Shown piece after piece: positions 57,709 to 64,000 of a stretch of DNA of 64,000 nt. Under the pieces are notes generated by a model, which had not been told where the DNA came from, did no database searches, and worked only from the letters and a program-made list of their open reading frames with translations. The first letter of the stretch is position 1. Each line of letters opens with the position of its first letter. Source of the DNA: Hesseltinella vesiculosa (lineage: Eukaryota > Mucoromycota > Mucoromycetes > Mucorales > Cunninghamellaceae). The stretch is taken from assembly GCA_002104935.1 (NCBI GenBank), contig MCGT01000029.1, forward strand, positions 1-64,000. The letters are read 5' to 3'. Position numbers and translations under genes: made by a program.

Positions 57709-60398
57709 TCAAAGTCCAATGGATTGGAATCGCTGAGTGATGTTTTGGCATCGCTTCATGACATCGTCGTCGTCACTGGCTTGTTGGACCGAGGCCAAAA
57801 ACGGTTTCATAGTATAGGTATGCCCCTGCCACATTTCCTTTTCTGTTGCTCCATCTTCAACTAATAACATAAAAAAAAAGGGTTAAGCTGGAATAAGGCA
57901 AATTGGTCACCAACCTTTGGTCGTGAGATTGTCCAGAGCGCGAATAATGTGGCGCAGGGTGTCATTGTTACTGAGGTGACTTTTGCCGATGGAAATGAGG
58001 GTGGGTATCACGTTGTAGCAGTTATCAGCCAAATCGTCTGTCAGCATATGATTGTGGTTGTCGTCATACAAGGCCAAGTTGGCCAAGCAGCGTGCCACGT
58101 GCCGTTGGATCTCTTGATGAGACGTCAACATGGAAGCGCCGTTGCAAAGATACCGTATGAATCGCGGCTGTGACATCAAAATGGCTTGTGACTCAGCTAT
58201 GGATAGAATGGCAGCTGCCATGAGTATACCCAGTCGCATTTTTTTTTGTCTCCATACCATTAGTTGCAAAATTGGCCTATGGGAGAGAGAGAGAGACATC
58301 ATTAAGATTTTGCTCAGGTGCACGATCCCAAACTTTGTTTGTTTACCAAGGCACAACACGTATGAGACACAGCAGCAATGTAGGACGAATGGGGAGATTC
58401 CAGGCTTTCGGAAAGATGACATTCAACGACACTGCCATAATGAGTTAGGTCGCTTTTTCGATCCTTCTTCTTCAATTGGTTGCGCTGTGGGAGCTGAACC
58501 AAGATAGAGAGGAGAGCTTGAACACGGTCATTCTTTAGCAATGTCGACTTGTACCGATCTGGTTTGTTATATACGAAATAAAAAGACATCATCACTTTGA
58601 CGTTGCTCCTTTTCCTGACAACTTACCATTCCGAAGCGAAAGGTACGCCACCGCCTTTGCCATGTATTTTTTGACGTCTTGATTGCTTGAAAGCAGCACT
58701 TGGGCCAAGGATCCTGAGGCTTGTAATCGCTCAATAATACTAGGCTGGTTGGCCACTAAAGAAAAAGGTGAGCGTCAGTCATCCTCATTCCATGATTCCA
58801 TCAACCTTCTACTGCACTCAACGCGATTTACCGGTGGAGCTAATAAAGGAAATGGACTTGGCAGCCAACGTGCAGATGACTGATTCACGCTCTTGCCACT
58901 GGCACGACAGATGTATGTCGCTGACAGGCGTTTCGTCCTTGCTCTTGGTCTCAAGTGTTTCCTCCTGGAGTGTTTTGACTTTGTAAACACAGAGATGTAG
59001 CAGCAGGTCCAAGATCCCGTCTGTGATGATTTCCTCGCGGCTAAGAATGCCTATTTAGATGACGGGTGTCAATCCTACATTTCAGCTCCTATCTCTGCTT
59101 GAATCTACCTGCTCGAGCCAGTTGATAAATGATATGCGTGCAGTTGATGACTATTTCCAAGGACATATTACAATGAGCCAACAGGTCGTCGCCATTGGTG
59201 GTTGATGTGTTAGAATGCAGTGATTGGGTCGGTGATTTTTTCACGTGGTCCTGGTCGATATACCGTTTCAATAGCAGCACCAGGGGCGGCAGTGCGCATT
59301 TCGTTATAATCACAGGCCGAATGGATTCTAAATATTAAAGCAACCCTTCATGTCAGTCCTCGGCTCACGTAGATGTCTCCTGTATAATAGATAAATCTCT
59401 CCGGGCTAGCATTTACCTTTTTCCGAAAGAAGGGCTAGGTTAGTGGATATCAAATGATGAATATCAATGCTGGATGACGTCGTACAAAGCCAAATCAATG
59501 CATCAATTCCACCGTGAACTGCCATACTATGAAGATCTTTTTCTAATGAAAAAAGAAGAGTTGTCAGCTACATTCCTAGATAATAATATATAGGACTCTT
59601 CACCATCACTTCGTTCAGTGAGTTCCAAAAGGCCTCGGGCACCGTGGATCTGGAAGAGGGGGGAAAACCAAGTTGAACACAGGCTACTTTTTTATATTCG
59701 CGACTCCTTTTTTTTGTTTTGGTTTTACTTGTGTAGGTAGCCCATGTTCTTCACTAATAGCATAAGTCACTAAATAGGCCACTTCAAAGCATTCATTGCA
59801 CACACGCATTGGCTTGCCACCGTATCCCAGCTGCGGTAATATGACATTTTTTGACGAGCATTCTTGGCAGAAAATATTCCCACTAGAATTAAAAGAATGT
59901 CAATGGATCCAATGTATTTATTATACAACTACTTTATCAGTTACCAATGACGACAGTGATGCTATTTTGAAAGACGTAAAAGCATGACAAAAAAAACCGT
60001 GAGCTAGAGATGTACCAACTCTCCTTTACATCAATCCTGTATCTTTTACCCTACGACGAAAGTGGCCGAAAGGTGCATTGCAGCCAGTACAGTAATTCAC
60101 ATCAATATCATTGACCCAAATAGGACGGGGTAATAAAAACGTAGGCTCATCGAGATGCTGCATGTTAAAAAGCTGGAAAGAAAAGCGAAGAAAAAAAAAA
60201 AAGAAAGAAAGAAAAAGCTGTGATTGTCGATGCCCATTTTAGGCTCACGTGGACACGTCTCTTTTGATTGGGCGTGTGAACTGCATTTGGAAGAATCTCG
60301 TCCCTGACATTACCACCGCTCACATTTTCCTTCCAAAACACAAGTAGAAGCATAGATGGCACCCTGCACACGGAAAGGTGGCCACGAAGTGCCATCAA
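57709..60398 (-). CDS. FYVE zinc finger plus armadillo-repeat protein
   Basis: Exons at about 60398-60249, 60172-60050, 59961-59945, 59882-59729, 59649-59604, 59542-59417, 59327-59109, 59050-58832, 58755-58627, 58558-58347, 58276-58258, 58214-57915 and 57860-57709 join in frame to 621 aa. Residues ~60-125 form a FYVE finger: RPIWVNDIDVNYCTGCNAPF, then RRRHHCRHCGNIFCQECSS and KPMRVCNECFEVAYLV. FYVE fingers bind phosphatidylinositol 3-phosphate on endosomes. From residue ~140 onward the protein is helical with armadillo-like repeats (MAVHGGIDALIWLC, LSREEIITDGILDLLLHLCV, EIQRHVARCLANLALYDD, RHIIRALDNLTTK). The 17-nt exon supplies the central RHHCRHC cysteines; a 19-nt exon follows later. The start (60398) is the weakest point. 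An endosomal adaptor role is inferred. Confidence 0.85.
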
Positions 60399-60399
60399 G

Positions 60400-60715
60400 T
60401 TTGACTCAACCCACAGCGTTGTGAAAAATTTACCGGATTTCCACTATATAAAACTTTTGTCAGGTTATGAGAGCAGTATTGAACCAGGTACGACATGGAA
60501 AGAGGCTTTGCTTTTTCATATCGAGTGTACCGTAGCATTCACTCCTTACCAATTGCACTGTGCGCAGCGGCCGCCTGGAATAGAAGGCCGTGTGCGGCGT
60601 TTGAATCAGCTCACTTTTTTTTTTTCCATGTTATGAAAAATGACAAAACACTGCACGGCACCTTTAAGCGATTGGATGGGTGTGCGCTTTTGTACAAGTG
60701 CACAGATGCGTGAAT
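60400..60715. other. Upstream of FYVE-ARM gene
   Basis: It may contain an additional 5' exon of that gene; I could not identify one. A T11 tract lies near 60615. Confidence 0.35.
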
Positions 60716-60830
60716 GATGGTGGTGCTGAAAAAATCAGGTTGCTTGGCAATGGTCACCCAACCAACTTTTATTCAGATTCGAAATGGCACTTCCGATTTC
60801 CCAGCGAGTAAGATGGGTCCGGAGGACGAG
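60625..60830 (+). repeat. Dispersed repeat family R1, copy 8
   Basis: 'aaaacactgcacggcacctt', 'ggtgctgaaaaaatcagg', 'tcacccaaccaactttta', 'gatttcccagcgag'. Same order as copies 1 and 5, more diverged. Confidence 0.8.
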
Positions 60831-61299
60831 GCGTAGAAGTGGTGTCTCCCACCCTTCTGCGTTTCTCCTCACCCTTATTTTGTTTTAGTTATTTAAAATT
60901 TGAATTTTGACAACCCTTCTACACCCTAGAGCCCACGACGCTGGTACATGCATGCTCAAAGGAATAAAGAAGGGGAATAATGGATGAAAAAAAATTTCTT
61001 TATATAATAATAAAAGCGTGCAATCATTGGATTACCACTTCCGAGCCGAGGACGGAGGACCTATCTGGCGGTGACTCAGATGCTTCGCCAGTCACCTTAA
61101 AAAAACCATTTTCGCCAGGTGAGATCTGATAAAAAATCACAGCGCAAAATGGCTCTAATTCACCCGTAGCAATCCAAATGCAGGAAAAAAGAGTGTGAAT
61201 CAAGTGTGGATATTTAGAATGCATTGTTAAGCTTTAATTTATATTGCATTGTGGACAACTTTCCGTCATTTCTTTCAAGTTCGATGGTTAAACACCACA

Positions 61300-62700
61300 A
61301 GCGAGTTTCACATGCCATAGGTTGCAAGGAGTGGGCGGATGATAAACCTTTGTTGGCTGACAGGTAGGTGGTGCAAGTTTTCGATCAAATCACGAAGGTG
61401 ATCGGCACCAATAGATAACAATTGTAAGCGCGGTGAGACAGTGGGATCCTTTACCAGTCGATCGACTTTTCCACTCCATGACCAGATTCTTGGACAGCTT
61501 CGCGTTGGTGTGAATTTTGCATACTTCCTCGGCAATTACTTCAAAGATGGATGCACAAGGACGACGATCGAGTTCGTTGATTGTGAAGATTTATAAGGAT
61601 GGCAAACATGGCTCTTCGTTACGGGGCCAGAAGCTCGACACAATGTGTATGTGGCTGGCGACTCGAAATGAGTGCGAGTTTCTCGTAACTGATGCAAGAT
61701 GTTTCCCGTTTTGGAAATACACGTTATTGATTGATCGTCAAGTAACGCCTCTGCTGCCTTCAGCGATTCCTTATCCACAAAAATCATACATGAGGCGGAG
61801 TCGTTGATTGATTTCAGCTGGAAATGAGATGCCAATCCACCAACAGAAACCGACCATTTCTCGTCCAAACGGGTGCTCGAGGTGAGCCTTCGTGGTAGTG
61901 GTAATGCTCTTCTGGGGAATCGCAGTAAGACATCGCCAGGAGCTTGGAGGCTTCGGACAGCGGTCTGATGAGGTTCACCTCATCGTCGTCATGGGAATTC
62001 ACTCCAAGGAAGTGGAGGGACGCATCTTTCAATTGAGGGTATATCGTTCGCTAGGTATCTCGTCTGGCGGTCGGCTGGGATGACCCCTCATCTTCGGGAC
62101 CGAAAATATTGTCGAGGAAGCTTTCGTCGAGGTCGAAGTCGCAGTTCGTGTCTATTACTGAAGAAGACAGCCGGGGATGTGCGGTCGAAGTTCGCTGCTG
62201 CTGATGTCCCTGCTGGTGCTGTTGAGGACAAATTTAACCACGCTTTCTTTATGTGGCTGTACAACTGAGCAGACAAGTAGCTTGGCCGGCAGCTCGACAA
62301 TCTTTGTATTGTCGACATTGCTTACAAGCGAGCATACTCATCAAAGATCGATTTCTTCAAGGTGGCATCGGTTTTGTTGTACATTGGTAGCATATCCTCG
62401 TCGTCTACATTGAAAATATGAGTATGGTTTATAGAATAGAAGGGGAATGTCAAGTTTTTACGTTTTTCCGCTAGTACTTGTTATAGAGGCTGCCAGAACT
62501 CGGCCCAAACATTCTGGGAAACGTAACGAGTTCATCGTTCTGCATGGGTGCATGGAACTCGTTTACGATGGACCGGGTGGCTTCCTCACCAACAGCATCG
62601 TTGATTTCCTTCAGTAAGTCTGCGACGGTGGCCTTGAATTTAGATTTCAAGGCAACAGGGAGTGTGTCAAACACGGTACCTTTGAATGAGTTGAGCATCT
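61300..62700 (-). pseudogene. Probable decayed gene of unknown family
   Basis: Minus-strand pieces read as protein but in shifting frames. They are LNSFKGTVFDTLPVALKSKF with LLKEINDAVGEEATRSIVNE (62698-62471), MYNKTDATLKKSIFDEYARL (62382-62325), then the acidic segment DFDLDESFLDNIFGPEDEGS (about 62145-62080). These are followed by ASLHFLGVNSHDDDEVNLIR (62032-61814), WSVSVGGLASHFQLKSINDS (61868-61700) and RSCPRIWSWSGKVDRLVKD near 61500. Several introns can be drawn (for example gtaagc at 62323), but no full-length frame results. I do not recognise the family. An active gene with unusual splicing cannot be excluded. Confidence 0.4.
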
Positions 62701-62809
62701 AAAAAGTGGAAATGAAGAAAGAAGGGAAAGAAAGAAGGGGGAAAAAAGGGGGACTCAACCAAAAAAAAAAAAAAAAAAAAAAAACCGCGGCAAAACTTCT
62801 AAAGCATTT

Positions 62810-63200
62810 CTGTCGTTTTTCTCGTTTTTGATGTGTATTTTTAGCTGGTGGATCGGAGGTTGTAAATCACGATTCTTCAAACTTTGGCTGGGCGACCATG
62901 CTCAATGGACGTGATTTTTTCACCACTATTAGCTTTCGTCAGTACTTGTATCTACACTAAATATCAATTGGATCCATCAGTTCAAAAATAATCTATGACG
63001 TTTTTTAGATTTTTCTAAATCCCTGAGGGTTGCCTGGCGATGGCACGGGAGCCAAATGTGAACTAAGAATTGACTCTCCGCCGATCCTCACCAAAATTTC
63101 CATGGCACCTGTGTATGATATGCACTGCTCTTGGCTAAGCTCTCTGACCTCAACTGTTACTTCCTGGTGATCTACATTTGTATAAAATGAACATTTTCAT
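62810..63200 (-). repeat. Dispersed repeat family R1, copy 9 (extended form)
   Basis: Reverse complement of the extended copy at 16490-17010: 'ttagctggtggatcggagg', 'aaactttggctgggcgacc', 'ccgatcctcaccaaaattt', 'cttcctggtgatctacat'. An A25 homopolymer (about 62760-62784) lies just beyond its end. Confidence 0.85.
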
Positions 63201-63500
63201 GGTGCCTTTAAACCAGCTTATGGGCACCAAAGGCACCAGTTTACACTTTATTTAAGAAACGGAGCAAGGGGAAATCAGAGAGCAGGAGATAGTCAGTGAC
63301 TACTACTTTGTTTTTCTCACCTTACCTGAACATTAAACTTCAAGCAACCGCCAAAAGGCAAAATAAAGGTGACGGTGCAACCGTCTATTTACGGCAGTAC
63401 AAGGATAAAAAAAAGTGTATTCCTAAAATATAAAAAAAGAGGTGAATTCTACTGAGCCAAAAAAAAAAAAAAAAAAAGATATGAAAGGTGACTTACATGG
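63200..63500. other. Gene-free sequence
   Basis: A19 tract near 63460; no gene recognised. Confidence 0.4.
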
Positions 63501-63539
63501 ACGCCACAGAGGCTCAGATGGCAGGGTCGGACGTGGAGG

Positions 63540-63940
63540 TTGATCGGCAGGCGAGCGAGTGAGAGTCAGTGGGCGCACACCATTCTCTACAGTTTTTCGA
63601 GGATCCAGAACATGTTAGAAGCAGCGCAAGCATCGCGATCCCATATGGCCACGCAGTTTGAACAGTGCTCAAGGAAAATACATGCCCTTGGTGATGGACA
63701 ATGCACCAATTCATCAATACAAGGCCATCGATACCTTGATCAGGAATCGTGGGTATCGATGCATGTACCTTCCAACCTATTCGCCTGAGCTCAATCCGAT
63801 TGAGCAGTTCGGGTCGGCCGTAAAGAGCAAGGTCATCGAGTCAAAGCGGCATGTAATAATGTTTTTACCAAGGATCTGCTTGGCTTTATCGGTAATTCTT
63901 CTCCCCGAATCAATGACTATTTCCATAGGGCACTTATGTA
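63540..63940 (+). pseudogene. Tc1/mariner-type transposase, C-terminal remnant
   Basis: The DDE-domain end is readable: PLVMDNAPIHQYKAIDTLI (second catalytic Asp), RGYRCMYLPTYSPELNPIEQ and then FGSAVKSKV (third acidic residue in the PELNPIE context). The usual tryptophan of 'EQFW' is glycine. At about 63845 the frame shifts and the true C-terminus continues as AACNNVFTKDLLGFIGNSSP and INDYFHRALM with a stop near 63938. Upstream of 63660 the frame is also interrupted. It cannot produce an active transposase. It belongs to the IS630-Tc1-mariner superfamily. Confidence 0.85.
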
Positions 63941-64000
63941 GCTGTATTTAATAAACAATTTGTCGCAGGACAAGTCTATTACGACACGAAAAAAAAATAT

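Overview
The window is nuclear DNA of an early-diverging filamentous fungus, most likely Mucoromycota (Mucorales-type). The evidence is the gene content: dynactin p150, neutral trehalase, recyclin-1, a Pho80-type cyclin, Yhm2, Mtr4, Pus10 and RNase H2 subunit B. Introns are short (about 43-110 nt) and numerous, long A/T homopolymers are frequent, and there are repeat-borne gene families of the MTSRN / YLDPLL type. I cannot name the genus. I found no prokaryotic-style operons, CRISPR arrays, rRNA genes or clear tRNA genes.

Layout. (1) 1-9.3 kb is repeat-dominated and gene-free. It holds a large tandem array (unit about 2.4 kb, three partial copies) containing GTCACGTGAC arrays and minisatellites, then six tandem about 210-bp AT-rich palindromes, then a degenerate array built on ATTGAAATCAAT. 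(2) 9.3-19.5 kb has a Tc1-type MITE, the 16-exon dynactin p150 gene (minus) and an XRCC3-type RAD51 paralogue (plus), separated by dispersed repeats. (3) 19.8-23.3 kb is a decayed gene of a lineage-specific family with a D..ExK nuclease-like signature, abutting a short element with terminal inverted repeats (TIRs), then C-rich sequence and a 141-bp tandem duplication. (4) 23.7-33.6 kb is gene-dense: an acidic coiled-coil protein, YHM2, a WD40 protein, a Pho80-like cyclin and recyclin-1 (RCY1). (5) 33.7-41.8 kb is a broken tandem duplication. The left copy keeps intact RCY1 but has a deleted and internally inverted PUS10; the right copy keeps intact PUS10 but only a scrap of RCY1. Two TIR elements, a small two-exon gene and a decayed gene lie between them. 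(6) 42.5-49.7 kb has MTR4 and neutral trehalase, divergently transcribed. (7) 49.7-55.1 kb has another decayed MTSRN-type gene, a small zinc-finger/AT-hook ORF and an anion:cation-symporter MFS transporter. (8) 56.2-60.4 kb has RNASEH2B convergent with a FYVE-finger plus armadillo-repeat protein. (9) 60.4-64 kb is repeats, a decayed unknown gene and a frameshifted Tc1/mariner transposase end.

Exon structures were derived by hand from splice sites and reading frame. For twelve genes the summed exons give an exact multiple of three with a single terminal stop: DCTN1, XRCC3-like, the coiled-coil gene, YHM2, WD40, the cyclin, RCY1, PUS10, MTR4, NTH1, MFS and RNASEH2B; FYVE-ARM also closes in frame. 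The intact genes are chromosomal housekeeping functions (transport, RNA decay and modification, DNA repair, carbohydrate stress metabolism) with no shared pathway. The novelty lies in the repeats, the TIR-element family and the reciprocal gene loss between the duplicated RCY1-PUS10 blocks.
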